Shown here piece by piece: positions 14,976 through 24,072 of a stretch of 28,023 bases of DNA. The position numbers were made by a program, and so were the translations under genes. Position 1 is the stretch's first letter. Every line of letters starts with the position of its first letter. The stretch comes from a virus. The notes beneath the pieces were generated by a model. It did not search any database and was not told where the DNA came from. It saw only the letters and a program-made list of their open reading frames with translations. Location: IMG/VR virus record IMGVR_UViG_3300019487_000082, positions 1 through 28,023 of that record. One strand, 5' to 3'.

Positions 14976-16089
14976 GTTCAGAATCGGCGACTACAACTAC
15001 GTCTTCGATTCAACGGTCGGGCTCACGCCGTCGAGTGTGGATCCAGAATTCCCAGTTTCCAACCTCAGGAACTACCTGACGTCGAAAGTGATGCGAACGC
15101 ACCCGCTCGGCACTTTCGTCATTGATACCACTAACAACAAACTCGACTTCAACATCGGTGGCGGTCCTGTGGTGGCCACGCTCACCGCTGGAACCTACAC
15201 GGCAACGACTCTGACAGCAGAGATCGTCACGCGCATGAATGCTGCGGCAGCCGGGACGTACACCTGCGCATTCTCGACGAGCACCGGAAAGTGGACGATC
15301 ACCAAGTCAGCCGGAACCCTGAGCCTTCTCTGGGCAACCGGCGCGAACACGGCGAGCGGAGTTCACTCAACCATCGGATTCCCGTCGAGCTCCGACTATA
15401 CCGGAGCTTTGGCCTATACCGGATCCTTCATCGCACTCCATACGGAGGAGAGCGTCATCATCGATCTGCGAACTAACGAGAGCATCGATAGTTTCGCGAT
15501 GATCTTCGATAAGATGGTCGGCTCACAGTTCACTGCCGAGGCCGTCCTCAAGCTGCAAGCCAACGCGACGAACGCGTGGACGACCCCAGCCGTCGACGTC
15601 ACGTTATCGTTCGACACGGACTACGATCTCTACACGCACTTCTTCTCGTCGGCTCAGAGCTATCGATACTGGCGCTTGAAGATGGTCGACCCGAAGAACC
15701 CGAACCTGTTCCTCGAAATTCCGAAGTTGTTCCTGACCTATGCGACGCAATTGACGCAGGTGCCTCAACTCGGCTTTGCCATGGTCACTCGAGATCGAAG
15801 TGAGCAGCAATCGACTCCATACGGACATCGATACAGTGATGTATACCCAAATCTCCGTGGCATCGATTTCAAGTACGCCATCATGGGCAAGGACGATCTC
15901 AAGACTCTGGAGGACATCTACGAGCGCGTCGGAAGCGTCGCACCAGTATTCATGGCGCTGGATCCAACAGCGACTCTGTTCGACAAGGACCGATTCTTCC
16001 TCTACGGGTACCTCAAGAACACGTTGGGAAGGGAGCACGTCTTCAACGAATACTTCAACACCGGTCTCATGTTGGAGGAGGCGCTGTGA
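14968..16089 (+). CDS. Tail tip / distal tail-like structural protein
   Basis: 373 residues from ATG 14968, overlapping the tape measure end by 8 bases, with GGGAGG upstream. Residues ~48-150 form a Thr/Ala/Gly-rich module (DTTNNKLDFNIGGG, ATLTAGTYTATTLTAEIVTRMN) seen in many phage structural proteins and probably inserted into a longer fold that resumes at EESVIIDLRTNESIDSFAMIFDK. The region from about 210 (FSSAQSYRYWRLKMVD) looks like a discoidin/jelly-roll sandwich. Its position after the tape measure fits a distal tail or baseplate component. Confidence 0.7.
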   Translation: MSEFRIGDYNYVFDSTVGLTPSSVDPEFPVSNLRNYLTSKVMRTHPLGTFVIDTTNNKLDFNIGGGPVVATLTAGTYTATTLTAEIVTRMNAAAAGTYTCAFSTSTGKWTITKSAGTLSLLWATGANTASGVHSTIGFPSSSDYTGALAYTGSFIALHTEESVIIDLRTNESIDSFAMIFDKMVGSQFTAEAVLKLQANATNAWTTPAVDVTLSFDTDYDLYTHFFSSAQSYRYWRLKMVDPKNPNLFLEIPKLFLTYATQLTQVPQLGFAMVTRDRSEQQSTPYGHRYSDVYPNLRGIDFKYAIMGKDDLKTLEDIYERVGSVAPVFMALDPTATLFDKDRFFLYGYLKNTLGREHVFNEYFNTGLMLEEAL

Positions 16090-16571
16090 GTCAGCTTGTC
16101 GTGTTTGAATTGGGTCTCACCGGATTGTTCGGCAATACCGAACTGCGGCAACTCATCACGATTGGCGACGACGACCTCGACGTGTACGCAATCCGTCCGC
16201 ATCTCTACAAGCACCTCGCTCCTGCGGGGAGCGTGCTCATGCAGATCCAGGATGCGAATCAGAAGAAGATCAAGAACACCGACACCATTGCTCTGTCCGC
16301 CATCGCATCGGGTGCTGGCTCGGAATCCTTCTACCACGGATATGTTCGATTCCTAATCGACATCCGGCTGCGTCGGAACACGCAATACTATCTGTCGCTC
16401 CAGAGTACGGGTTACACTTACGGAGCAGGCGCTTTCGTTGGTTGGTGCAATGACTTCAGCCTGAGGAAGGCTCAACCAGATTCGTATGTCGCCACATCGA
16501 ATGGGGTCAGCGCGCCTCTCGATTTTGAGATATGGGGACGTAGGCAAGTCATCAAGGGGGTCTATCCATGA
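16086..16571 (+). CDS. Minor tail beta-sandwich protein
   Basis: 161 residues from GTG 16086, overlapping the preceding stop (GTGA), with GGAGGAGG upstream. All-beta appearance with aromatic-rich strands (YYLSLQSTGYTYG, FEIWGRR) and a single Cys. It resembles a small carbohydrate-binding or attachment module, but no family is recognised. It sits between the distal tail-like gene and the fiber gene, overlapping the fiber start (ATGA). Confidence 0.65.
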   Translation: MSQLVVFELGLTGLFGNTELRQLITIGDDDLDVYAIRPHLYKHLAPAGSVLMQIQDANQKKIKNTDTIALSAIASGAGSESFYHGYVRFLIDIRLRRNTQYYLSLQSTGYTYGAGAFVGWCNDFSLRKAQPDSYVATSNGVSAPLDFEIWGRRQVIKGVYP

Positions 16572-18139
16572 GGGTCTTAGATTTTAACGATGGGTTCACC
16601 ACCTCGTCGTCTCCAACCGCTGGATCGGTAGCCCAGAATTCACTCGCTGTCTACCTGACCGACGCGGCTTACGTTGCCGGCAAAGGGAGCGCGGCCGCCA
16701 ATGGAGACGCCTACTACAACTCAACTGAGCACGCGGTGCGCGTCTATCAGAACGGCGCCTGGCATTTCGTCAAAACAGGAGTCGTGCTCTCCTACGCGAG
16801 CGATGCCGCCTATGTCACTGGCAAGGGCTCTGCCGCCGCGAACGGGGACCTGTACTACAGCTCCACCGAAAGCTCCCTGAAGATCTACCGCGGCGGTGAC
16901 TGGCACTTCATGAATGTCGGTCAACTTGTCTCCTACGCGACGCAGGCCGCGTTCCTCGCCGGCAAACGGAGCGGCGGTGTCGCGCAAGAAGGCGACACGT
17001 TTTACGACAGCACGTACAAGACTCCGATGGCTTACTTGGACGCAGCATGGCGGGCGCTGTGGACTCCGATCAGCGCGACTCAAAACCGGATCATTAACGG
17101 TTCGATGGCAATCTGGCAGAGAAATACTTCTTTCGCAGCGGCAGCGAACAACTCATATAGCGCCGATAGGTTCAGATACAAGAACGTGGCATCGACCGCC
17201 ATTCACACGATCTCTCGAAGCACTGACGTACCAACCCTGGCAGAGAGCGGATTCGAGAGCAGCTATAGCATGCTCATCGATTGCACGACGGCAGATGTCG
17301 CAGTTGGCGCTAACGACCGAGTTGCCATCTTCCATCAGATGGAGGGTTACGATTGGGCACAGTTGAAGAATCGAACTGTCACACTATCGTTCTGGGTTAA
17401 GGCGACGAAGACCGGAATCTACTGCGTCGCATTCCAAAACAATGGCAATGATAGAAGTTACGTCGCTGAGTACACGATCAACGTCGCGAACACTTGGGAG
17501 AAGAAGATCATCACCGTAACCCTGAATCCTACGGGCGGAACGGACGGAAACTTCCGAGAGAGCGTCGGGCTTGAGATCCTATTCACGCTGATGGCTGGAC
17601 CCAACTACCACACGACAGGGAATGCTTGGCAGACCGGCAATTTCTTAGCGACTGCGAATCAAGTCAACGGCGCAGACAGTGCCGCGAATGACTTCAGAAT
17701 CACGCAGATCATGCTGAACGTCGGTCCTGTCGCGCAACCATTCGCTTACGCGGGGGGTGCTGCCTCAAGAGAGTACGACATGGCTGAGCGGTACTATGAG
17801 AAGAGTTACAACTTGAACACCTTCGCCGGTTCCGCTGCCCCGACAGATCATGGCAACCCATGCTCTCTCATTGATACGACGCGAATCTTCACATCCACGT
17901 TCAAGTTCAGGCAGAGGAAACGAGCAGCTCCGACCGTAGCCTACTATGACAACGCCGGGACACTCGGAATAGCAATTCGTCAACCTGGGACGACCGAGAA
18001 CATTGCTGCAGCAAGCACCACGTCAACTTCAAGAGAAGATCGGTTTGCTATCAATACTGTCAGCGCCGCTGTCAGTGCCGCCTTCGGTGGAACGGCGTAC
18101 CACTTCTGGTGTGAATGGATTGCAGATGCGGAGTACTAA
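16568..18139 (+). CDS. Tail fiber / receptor-binding-like protein with three N-terminal repeats
   Basis: 523 residues from ATG 16568 overlapping the previous stop. Residues 29-69, 76-116 and 123-163 are three tandem repeats with period 47 (core pattern A-x2-AAY/FVAGKxS... NGD-x-YYxST ... WHF). A motif NRIINGSMAIWQRNTSF (about 173-189) and the C-terminal AERYYEKSYN region are common in phage tail fibers and receptor-binding proteins. A central beta-sandwich (FWVKATKTGIYCVAF) resembles a carbohydrate-binding module. Probable host-recognition fiber; the small gene at 18140 could assist its assembly. Confidence 0.8.
   Translation: MRVLDFNDGFTTSSSPTAGSVAQNSLAVYLTDAAYVAGKGSAAANGDAYYNSTEHAVRVYQNGAWHFVKTGVVLSYASDAAYVTGKGSAAANGDLYYSSTESSLKIYRGGDWHFMNVGQLVSYATQAAFLAGKRSGGVAQEGDTFYDSTYKTPMAYLDAAWRALWTPISATQNRIINGSMAIWQRNTSFAAAANNSYSADRFRYKNVASTAIHTISRSTDVPTLAESGFESSYSMLIDCTTADVAVGANDRVAIFHQMEGYDWAQLKNRTVTLSFWVKATKTGIYCVAFQNNGNDRSYVAEYTINVANTWEKKIITVTLNPTGGTDGNFRESVGLEILFTLMAGPNYHTTGNAWQTGNFLATANQVNGADSAANDFRITQIMLNVGPVAQPFAYAGGAASREYDMAERYYEKSYNLNTFAGSAAPTDHGNPCSLIDTTRIFTSTFKFRQRKRAAPTVAYYDNAGTLGIAIRQPGTTENIAAASTTSTSREDRFAINTVSAAVSAAFGGTAYHFWCEWIADAEY
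16652..17056 (+). repeat. Three tandem 47-residue repeats in the fiber gene
   Basis: The first two copies are close (shared GKGSAAANGD, YYxSTE and WHF cores). The third is diverged, with KRSGGVAQEGD replacing the core. They probably form repeated shaft units or small sugar-binding blades. Confidence 0.7.
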
Positions 18140-18475
18140 ATGAAGAAACTAATCAATGTCGATACCGGTGAAGTCCTCACTCTCTCCGACGAGGATAAAC
18201 AGTTTGGTGGTGAATGGGGGCGGCTTCAGAATGAGAAGAAGGCCGTCTTCGTCGACGTCCCAGATGGTGAGCACCCGGATGATTGCGATGTAGTTCTCGG
18301 ACCGATTCCGATTCTCACGGTCAATGCGCAGAAGAAGGCCGATAGGCTCGCCGTGAAGAAAGACGACGATGACAGAATCATTCTCATCAAGAGTGTGAAG
18401 TCGGCTAGTTCGGTGGACGAACTGAAAGAAGTTCTCATTGCTCTGATTGAGCATATGTTTGGCGAAATCAAATAG
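18140..18475 (+). CDS. Small acidic protein, possible fiber-assembly partner
   Basis: 111 residues. ATG 18140 follows the fiber TAA directly, and CGGAG in the fiber end gives the ribosome site. It begins KKLINVDTGEVLTLS, and its C-terminal half is helical and charged (KSVKSASSVDELKEVLIALIEHMF). Placement right after a fiber gene and small size fit a tail-fiber chaperone, but no known chaperone motif is visible. Confidence 0.65.
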   Translation: MKKLINVDTGEVLTLSDEDKQFGGEWGRLQNEKKAVFVDVPDGEHPDDCDVVLGPIPILTVNAQKKADRLAVKKDDDDRIILIKSVKSASSVDELKEVLIALIEHMFGEIK

Positions 18476-18481
18476 GGTGAG

Positions 18482-21043
18482 ATGGACACCTTCCAAGAAT
18501 TCCAAGCTGCGGCGGCCTCAGAGAAGGTCGCTCTCGTCATCCTCGAAGCGAGCAAGAGGGTCGTGGGTTGGTCGTTGCATTCCGGGTCTGTCTACAAGCT
18601 CGAGGATTTTGAACATCACGTCATCGTATCGATTGAGGATAGCGGGGTTGCTCTCACCTCGGCCGCATCCACCACATTAGCCGCCGGGCAGTTCTACCTC
18701 GACAGAGACGCCTCGATTCTCTACTTGAGGACCTCCGACTCGGTGAATCCGAACTCGAAGTTCATCGCCTGTCAGTTCAGGAACTACTTCTCGAACGTAG
18801 CGGTGAACGCGCCGAATGATCTATCGACCGGTTTCTCCGTTGAATGGCGACCGATGCTGCTCCAGACGTCTGAGTTCGGAGTGGAGGTCGACAACAAGAA
18901 CCTCGTCGGATTCGCGATTGAGGGCAGCGGTAGAGTTGTACTGGTGAATGACCAGGGGTACTGGAAGCCTAGGTTCGATAAATGGACATTCGAGAATCAG
19001 CGATGTTTCATCTATTCGTGGAACCGTGATCTGCCTATCACCGAGGCGAAGTTGATCTATCGTGGTCGAGTTCAGACGAAAGCGTATGACACGAAGAAGA
19101 TCTCCTTCTCGTTGAAAGACCTCATCAATGAGCTTCGGGCTCCAGTGCCATTGACGGATCTCGTCGAGTACCCGAGCGTTCTCATCCCGCCGAACCTAGA
19201 GACAGCCAAGCAACGGCTGATGTACGGCCTAGTGAAAGGCAATCGCCCGACTAACATCGATCAGGTGCTACCGCTCACCGGATACTTACTCACCGGGACA
19301 GCATCGGTAACGAACGGAAGCACAATCGTAACCGGCACCGGCACCTCATTCCTAGCTCAGTTCAGTCCTGGCGATGAACTCCGTCTGTCTGATGACGAAG
19401 ATAAGTGGGCTGTCGGCACGGTAGATTCAGACTCGCAGATCACACTGACAGAAGAATACGAAGGGCAGACTGGAAGTGGGAAAACGATCTACATATTCCC
19501 AGGACACGCCAAGCGGTACCTGAACAGGATCCTCCTTGTCGCAGGACATGCTCTGCGGGAGCCGACCGCTACCATAGTCAATGCGATGAGCACGACCTTG
19601 TTCACCGTTGATGATGCGACGGATATTGAAGCGGGTGGCTCAATCTTTCTTAACGGACAAATGTCCCTCATCTCTCGAGTGAGCGGGAATACAATCAAGT
19701 TGGTCACAGGCCCATCGTCGATCCCTACGGTCGGCAACTCAATCACAAGGCTGAGCATCGCGAACGTGTATCTGAATAACAGACTGCTCCAGTACAGCCG
19801 GGACTACGTGTACTCTGCTTCTCTGGCGAAGATCACCATCGATCCGCTCGCCGAATTCAATGTCGCACCAGTGAGGTCTATAACTGGGACTGTTGGCTTC
19901 GTCAGCACCAGCAGGTTGGTTTCGGGAACCGGGACATTCTTCAAGAAGGAGGTTTCTCCTGGCGACTGGATCAAACGAAACAATCAAAGCGCTTGGTATG
20001 AGGTTCTGTCCATCGAATCGGACACCGCACTCACGTTGAGGACCGCCAGCGCCTATACATCGTCAGGTGCCGCGGATCAGAAGATCCCCGAAGTTCACGA
20101 TGGAGATTCAGTCGTGCTTAGCTGCGACGTGCTTGGCGCAACAGACGATGGGACGCCTACCGGTGTCTTCCTGAAGACCGCCTCGCAGATAGTTTCGGAC
20201 CTTCTCGACAGAGCTGGGCTCGGCGACATGATCGATACAGATGCTTTCGATGAAGCAGAAGACATGAGCGCGCATCAGATCGGAGTTCCTATCCCAGAAC
20301 GATTCGATGACACGAAGCCGCCGTCTCTTCGCGACGTCATCAATAAGATCAACCAGAGCGTGCTTGGCTCACTCTATCAGAACGAGGATTTCGAATTCGG
20401 CTACAGCATTCTTTCACCGAAGAGAGAAACTACCGACGTGCTCAGGTTGCGGGAAAGTGATGTTCTCAATTTCAAAGTTGAATCAGACAGCACGCGTATC
20501 ACGAAGACGACGAGAATCAGGCACACGCTGAAGGAATTCGATCCGGCCTCCTTGGATCGACAATTGTCCGAGGTGGTCAAAACGTCGGATCAAGCGCAGT
20601 ACCTCGCGAAGTCGACCAAGGAACAGATCATCGAAACGTATCTGACCGACACGGACGATGCGCAGTATCTGTGCAACAGATGGGAATTCCTACTCGCGCA
20701 AGCTTCAGCGGTCGTCACAATCGATACGAAACTACAAGCAGCCAGAGTTGCGGTGCATGACCGAGTCGAGTTGCAGCATGAGAAAATCTACGAGCGGATT
20801 GGTTCTGCAATCAATCGAAAGGTCAGCGGTGTTCAGGCTTCCAGGAAGAGTTCATCGAATGCGAATCTTGAGCTTGACGATCTATCGAACGCCTTTTCTC
20901 GATGTGCCGTTATCACTGAAGATGATGCGGAAGACTTCGATGCGGCTGACGACGAGGAGAAGATGTATAACGGATATATTACTGATGACTATGGAATGCA
21001 GGACAACAATCCCGATAGCTTCGGGAGCAACCTGATTTGGTGA
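18482..21043 (+). CDS. Tail tip hub / central tail protein
   Basis: 853 residues from ATG 18482 with a GGGTGAG site. The largest tail-tip protein, with an N-terminal domain (about 1-260) that looks like a hub fold and a later part (about 560-790) rich in mixed alpha/beta segments (TASQIVSDLLDRAGLGDMID; LRDVINKINQSVLGSLYQN) seen in tail-tip proteins. Two copies of a beta module sit at 271-330 and 468-527 (shared TGT, SGTGTxF, SPGD, ESD/DSD, TLT cores). It ends in an acidic tail (DDAEDFDAADDEEK). It probably closes the tail and presents fibers. No lytic-enzyme motif is evident. Confidence 0.72.
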   Translation: MDTFQEFQAAAASEKVALVILEASKRVVGWSLHSGSVYKLEDFEHHVIVSIEDSGVALTSAASTTLAAGQFYLDRDASILYLRTSDSVNPNSKFIACQFRNYFSNVAVNAPNDLSTGFSVEWRPMLLQTSEFGVEVDNKNLVGFAIEGSGRVVLVNDQGYWKPRFDKWTFENQRCFIYSWNRDLPITEAKLIYRGRVQTKAYDTKKISFSLKDLINELRAPVPLTDLVEYPSVLIPPNLETAKQRLMYGLVKGNRPTNIDQVLPLTGYLLTGTASVTNGSTIVTGTGTSFLAQFSPGDELRLSDDEDKWAVGTVDSDSQITLTEEYEGQTGSGKTIYIFPGHAKRYLNRILLVAGHALREPTATIVNAMSTTLFTVDDATDIEAGGSIFLNGQMSLISRVSGNTIKLVTGPSSIPTVGNSITRLSIANVYLNNRLLQYSRDYVYSASLAKITIDPLAEFNVAPVRSITGTVGFVSTSRLVSGTGTFFKKEVSPGDWIKRNNQSAWYEVLSIESDTALTLRTASAYTSSGAADQKIPEVHDGDSVVLSCDVLGATDDGTPTGVFLKTASQIVSDLLDRAGLGDMIDTDAFDEAEDMSAHQIGVPIPERFDDTKPPSLRDVINKINQSVLGSLYQNEDFEFGYSILSPKRETTDVLRLRESDVLNFKVESDSTRITKTTRIRHTLKEFDPASLDRQLSEVVKTSDQAQYLAKSTKEQIIETYLTDTDDAQYLCNRWEFLLAQASAVVTIDTKLQAARVAVHDRVELQHEKIYERIGSAINRKVSGVQASRKSSSNANLELDDLSNAFSRCAVITEDDAEDFDAADDEEKMYNGYITDDYGMQDNNPDSFGSNLIW

Positions 21044-21047
21044 TGCG

Positions 21048-21545
21048 ATGAGCTACGTTCCAATCACATCAGCAGAAACCGAGAGCGGGAAACCTGTAAC
21101 TCAGGAGCTATTCGGCAAGGTTCGGGATGACATCGCAGATCATGAGTCCCGCATTTTGACGCTGGAAGGATCGCTCCAACAGTTTCAGCCGATGAAATGG
21201 CTCCTTCGTGGTGCGTTCTCTCTCGGAGTCCCATTGTTCGGAGTTGAATATCTTCGACTGTTCAGCAACGTCAATCTCACCGGAGCCGTGCTTCTCGTTC
21301 CTCTCGCTGGATCAGCGAGGCTATGGGACGTAGATGTTCAATTGAAACGTGGAGTAGGGGCCTTCTCATCGATCTTCTCGACGAGACCATCCGTTGACTT
21401 CAGCGCCGGGGACTACTCCATCAGCACCAATGCCGTGCTGACGACTATTGCGCTTCTCTCCGGTGACATCCTGAGAATTGACGTGCAGGACGGACAAACG
21501 GACAGTGAGGAGTGCACACTGTACTTACCATTCGAGGCAGCATGA
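21048..21545 (+). CDS. Minor tail / baseplate-associated protein
   Basis: 165 residues from ATG 21048, four bases after the hub stop. An N-terminal adaptor helix with FGKVRDDIADHESRILTLEGS (22-42) is a phrase common to phage fiber-attachment proteins. It is followed by a hydrophobic segment (WLLRGAFSLGVPLFGVEYLRLF) and a beta-rich C-terminus ending in CTLYLPF. It probably attaches to the tip as a short trimeric fiber. The stop overlaps the next start (ATGA). Confidence 0.7.
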   Translation: MSYVPITSAETESGKPVTQELFGKVRDDIADHESRILTLEGSLQQFQPMKWLLRGAFSLGVPLFGVEYLRLFSNVNLTGAVLLVPLAGSARLWDVDVQLKRGVGAFSSIFSTRPSVDFSAGDYSISTNAVLTTIALLSGDILRIDVQDGQTDSEECTLYLPFEAA

Positions 21546-22084
21546 TTAAATTTATCAGCTATGCCATTGGCATCCTCACCTCATTAATCATCGTTTCAGT
21601 GTTGTCGGCCGGCATCAGGATGCCGATGCCTTTTGATTTTGAACCGATACCGCTTGCGTTTGGAGCTGCACGATTCACTAAATATAAGATTAGTACGCTG
21701 GACAGTGGTTCATTCACTACAAGTAGTACCAGTTATGTTGACGCTACCAATGTCACTGTCACGATGATCAGTACTGGTCGACCAGTGATGATCGGTCACA
21801 TACCCGGTGATGGGCTCTGCCACTTCACGATTGCATCGAGTTCGGCGGGTCCCCCCGTTTTACAGGTGAAGTTGATTCGAGACGTCACAGATCTTGGCAG
21901 CTTTAACAGCGGCGGCGATACCACAACCGATGTTGAACCTTTTACTCCGTGCTCTGCGATCTCGTTCCTAGATACCGCAGCGAGCGCTGGTTCACATACA
22001 TGGAAGACACAGGTTCGAGGAAGCGCAGGAACATTCGTTGTCGGAGTTCAAGAGGCAAGGATTTATGTCTACGAACTTCCGTAG
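21542..22084 (+). CDS. Structural-looking beta protein with N-terminal signal/anchor
   Basis: 180 residues. ATG 21542 overlaps the preceding stop; an earlier in-frame start at 21512 lies inside that gene. Residues 3-24 are hydrophobic (FISYAIGILTSLIIVSVLSAG), after only one Lys, consistent with a signal peptide or membrane anchor. The remainder is a Ser/Thr-rich beta-sandwich (SFTTSSTSYVDATNVTVTMIS, TWKTQVRGSAGTFVVGVQEARIYVYEL), as in phage tail or capsid fibers. The gene looks more AT-rich than its neighbours, which may mean separate acquisition. Confidence 0.7.
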   Translation: MIKFISYAIGILTSLIIVSVLSAGIRMPMPFDFEPIPLAFGAARFTKYKISTLDSGSFTTSSTSYVDATNVTVTMISTGRPVMIGHIPGDGLCHFTIASSSAGPPVLQVKLIRDVTDLGSFNSGGDTTTDVEPFTPCSAISFLDTAASAGSHTWKTQVRGSAGTFVVGVQEARIYVYELP

Positions 22085-22114
22085 GATTTCTAAAACAGTA
22101 AAAGGAGAGAAACA

Positions 22115-22486
22115 ATGGGCGGTCAATTCGGAGTCGAGCAAACCAAGAAGGGTCTGGACCTCGTGTTCGCAGCAGTTGCCGCGGTACAGGCGGCAAAGGC
22201 CGATGGACAGATCAATCTGTCTGATGCGCAGTACCTCGTTCCTGTGCTTCTCGCGGCAGGCCCTGCGCTTGCCGACGTGAAGATGTATCCGAAGGAATTG
22301 GGAGAGATGGATGAGAAGGATGGCGCCGAGCTACTCGCGTATGCCGCCGTTCGATTGCCGGGCCTTGTCGGAGTAGACCTCGCCGTGAAAGTGAATGCGG
22401 CGCTGAAGGTCCTCGTCGCGGCAGCCGAACTTGTTGGTGCGTTGAAAGGACACCCGGTCCTGATGCAGGTCCCCGCCGTCGGGTGA
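22115..22486 (+). CDS. Ala/Val-rich helical hypothetical protein
   Basis: 123 residues; ATG 22115 has AAAGGAGAG about eight bases upstream. Strongly helical and rich in Ala, Val and Leu, with segments such as LDLVFAAVAAVQAAKA and AALKVLVAAAELVGALK that are amphipathic rather than clearly transmembrane. It sits between the tail genes and the amidase. A virion assembly or lysis-linked role is possible; I cannot name a family. Confidence 0.75.
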   Translation: MGGQFGVEQTKKGLDLVFAAVAAVQAAKADGQINLSDAQYLVPVLLAAGPALADVKMYPKELGEMDEKDGAELLAYAAVRLPGLVGVDLAVKVNAALKVLVAAAELVGALKGHPVLMQVPAVG

Positions 22487-22490
22487 TTTC

Positions 22491-22943
22491 ATGGGCATGA
22501 AGGTTCGCGAGGCCGCTGTGACGAAGGTCTTCCTTCATTGCAGTGCCTCGCCGAACCCATCCCAGGACATCGAGGACATCAGACGGATCCACGTCAAGGA
22601 ACGCGGGTGGAATGACGTCGGGTACAATTGGTTCATCAAGCAGGACGGGACCATTCAACAGGGAAGAGATGAGAGGTTCGTTCCCGCGGCCGTCGAGCAC
22701 TTCAATCAGGAGAGCATCCACATCTGCCTCGCTGGTTTCGACAATTTCAAACCGCCGCAATTCGAGAGCCTCCATTCGCTGCTGAAGATCAAACGAGCGC
22801 AGTACCCATATGCTACGCTTCATGGGCATAGGGAATTCGACAAGCGAGGGAAGACATGCCCAAACTTCGATTACTCCGAACTCGTCAGATGGTGGAACGA
22901 ATTGGCCCCTGCCTACTTACAGCGGGAGTTGGGGCGCTCCTGA
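22491..22943 (+). CDS. N-acetylmuramoyl-L-alanine amidase (T7 lysozyme-like endolysin)
   Basis: 150 residues from ATG 22491 (a second in-frame ATG at 22497 is possible). It cleaves the amide bond between muramic acid and the peptide stem. VFLHCSAS (H16), GWNDVGYNWFIKQDGT (Y45), a LHGHREF histidine (H111 or H113) and GKTCPNFDY (K121, C123) match the zinc ligands and catalytic Tyr/Lys of T7 lysozyme, and the length matches too (about 151). No cell-wall-binding domain or signal peptide is visible, so a holin or similar would be needed. The 3' end overlaps the following lipoprotein by 88 bases. Confidence 0.92.
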   Translation: MGMKVREAAVTKVFLHCSASPNPSQDIEDIRRIHVKERGWNDVGYNWFIKQDGTIQQGRDERFVPAAVEHFNQESIHICLAGFDNFKPPQFESLHSLLKIKRAQYPYATLHGHREFDKRGKTCPNFDYSELVRWWNELAPAYLQRELGRS

Positions 22944-23968
22944 CCTCATGCGGGGTCTTCGGTGGGGCGAAAGTCAGATATGATGCCGCGCCATCCCCAG
23001 TAAATAACAACTTCCACACCGTGCTGATGGAGACGACCTGCGGCGGTCGTTCACAACTCGGGTACGGGCAATCAGCCTGTTCCTTGGCTGCCGGCGAGCC
23101 TTACAACGGTGAGCTGATTCTCCACACTCCTCTCCCTGGGGCGATTCGGTTGATTGGGAGACTCTGCGGGGTCGACTCAGCGAAATACCACAACGACGTG
23201 GAGGGGAGTTTCCGCATCCCGATTGCCGAGCTCCTCGACAAGGTCCCAGAGTCGGTGACGTCGTGTGTCGTCGAGGTTTTCGTGAATTGGGACCTCGTGA
23301 AAGGGATGACTTCCGACTATCCGCTGGATGGGATGATAGGCAGGTTCTACTACCGCAGGAGACTCGAGGGCAGAACGACTGCCTCCATGACCTGGGGACC
23401 TTCGCCTGCCCTTGTAGGAACGATGCAAGGCGTCGGGTTCGGCCAGTTCAGATCGGTTGCTCGGGGTGGGTTCCCTGTATCTGAGCCTCTTGAGTTGGTC
23501 ATCAAAACTTCCAAGCCGGTTCTGGAAGGGACGTACCGTCTCTTCGGGTGTGGCGCCGGGGTCGAGCTTGGGACGTTCTCGGGCGACACCATAAGGCTCT
23601 CCAGGGAAGCGCTGATAGGCCCTCTGCCTGGCGTCGGCGGCTGCATGATGTTCGGCTATGCGATGGGGAAGACGGCGCAAGGAGAGGCCATCCACGACGA
23701 TCTGGTGCTGGGCGTGGAGGTATTCGGAAAGAACGTGATGAGGCTCGCCGGAAGCGTCGCGTTGAAAGATGGGAAAGTCTGCTACACCGCGGAGTCGTCG
23801 GTGAGCGTGACGATCTTGAATCACGGCACGACGAATCAACTGAGCACGAAACTCGAGGATTGTTTCAAGATGCCCGCCGATGGGAAGGCCCGCCTCGGGT
23901 TCTTCACCCACAAGGGGAGGTCGGTGTACGCGGTCATTGAGGGCGGGGTAGTGGAGTACGTGCAGTGA
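22856..23968 (+). CDS. Cysteine-rich lipoprotein in the lysis cassette
   Basis: 370 residues. ATG 22856 has a GAGGGA site just upstream and lies inside the amidase gene in another frame; ATG 22889 is an alternative. A basic start (KLRLLRTRQMVER) and hydrophobic GPCLLTAGVGALL precede a lipobox LTSC with the acceptor cysteine at residue 32. At least eight further cysteines are scattered through the mature part (TTCGG, SACS, RLCG, TSCV, FGCG, GGCM, KVCYT, EDCF), suggesting disulfides in the periplasm. It looks beta-rich with two similar halves. I do not recognise it: options are a large outer-membrane lysis factor, a superinfection-exclusion protein or a moron. Confidence 0.8.
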   Translation: MPKLRLLRTRQMVERIGPCLLTAGVGALLTSCGVFGGAKVRYDAAPSPVNNNFHTVLMETTCGGRSQLGYGQSACSLAAGEPYNGELILHTPLPGAIRLIGRLCGVDSAKYHNDVEGSFRIPIAELLDKVPESVTSCVVEVFVNWDLVKGMTSDYPLDGMIGRFYYRRRLEGRTTASMTWGPSPALVGTMQGVGFGQFRSVARGGFPVSEPLELVIKTSKPVLEGTYRLFGCGAGVELGTFSGDTIRLSREALIGPLPGVGGCMMFGYAMGKTAQGEAIHDDLVLGVEVFGKNVMRLAGSVALKDGKVCYTAESSVSVTILNHGTTNQLSTKLEDCFKMPADGKARLGFFTHKGRSVYAVIEGGVVEYVQ

Positions 23969-24072
23969 TGCCGTGGTGGATGTACATCACGTTGCCGTTT
24001 GTGGTCGTCTATGACGTCTTGAAGCAGGCAGTCCTCAAACTGAAAGAATTGGTGAAAGCATGGCTTGGCTGA
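23968..24072 (+). CDS. 34-residue membrane peptide
   Basis: ATG 23968 shares one base with the lipoprotein stop (TGATG). The product begins MPWWMYITLPFVVVYDVL, a short hydrophobic helix, followed by basic KQAVLKLKELVKAWLG. The stop at 24072 lies inside the next gene, whose ATG is at 24060. Size and position in a lysis cassette fit a holin-like or toxin-like membrane peptide, or a translational relay. Assignment is by context. Confidence 0.5.
   Translation: MPWWMYITLPFVVVYDVLKQAVLKLKELVKAWLG

Noticed and set aside
23177-23911. 244-residue minus-strand open frame
   Set aside because: Antisense to the lipoprotein; Arg/His-rich shadow composition without a ribosome site.
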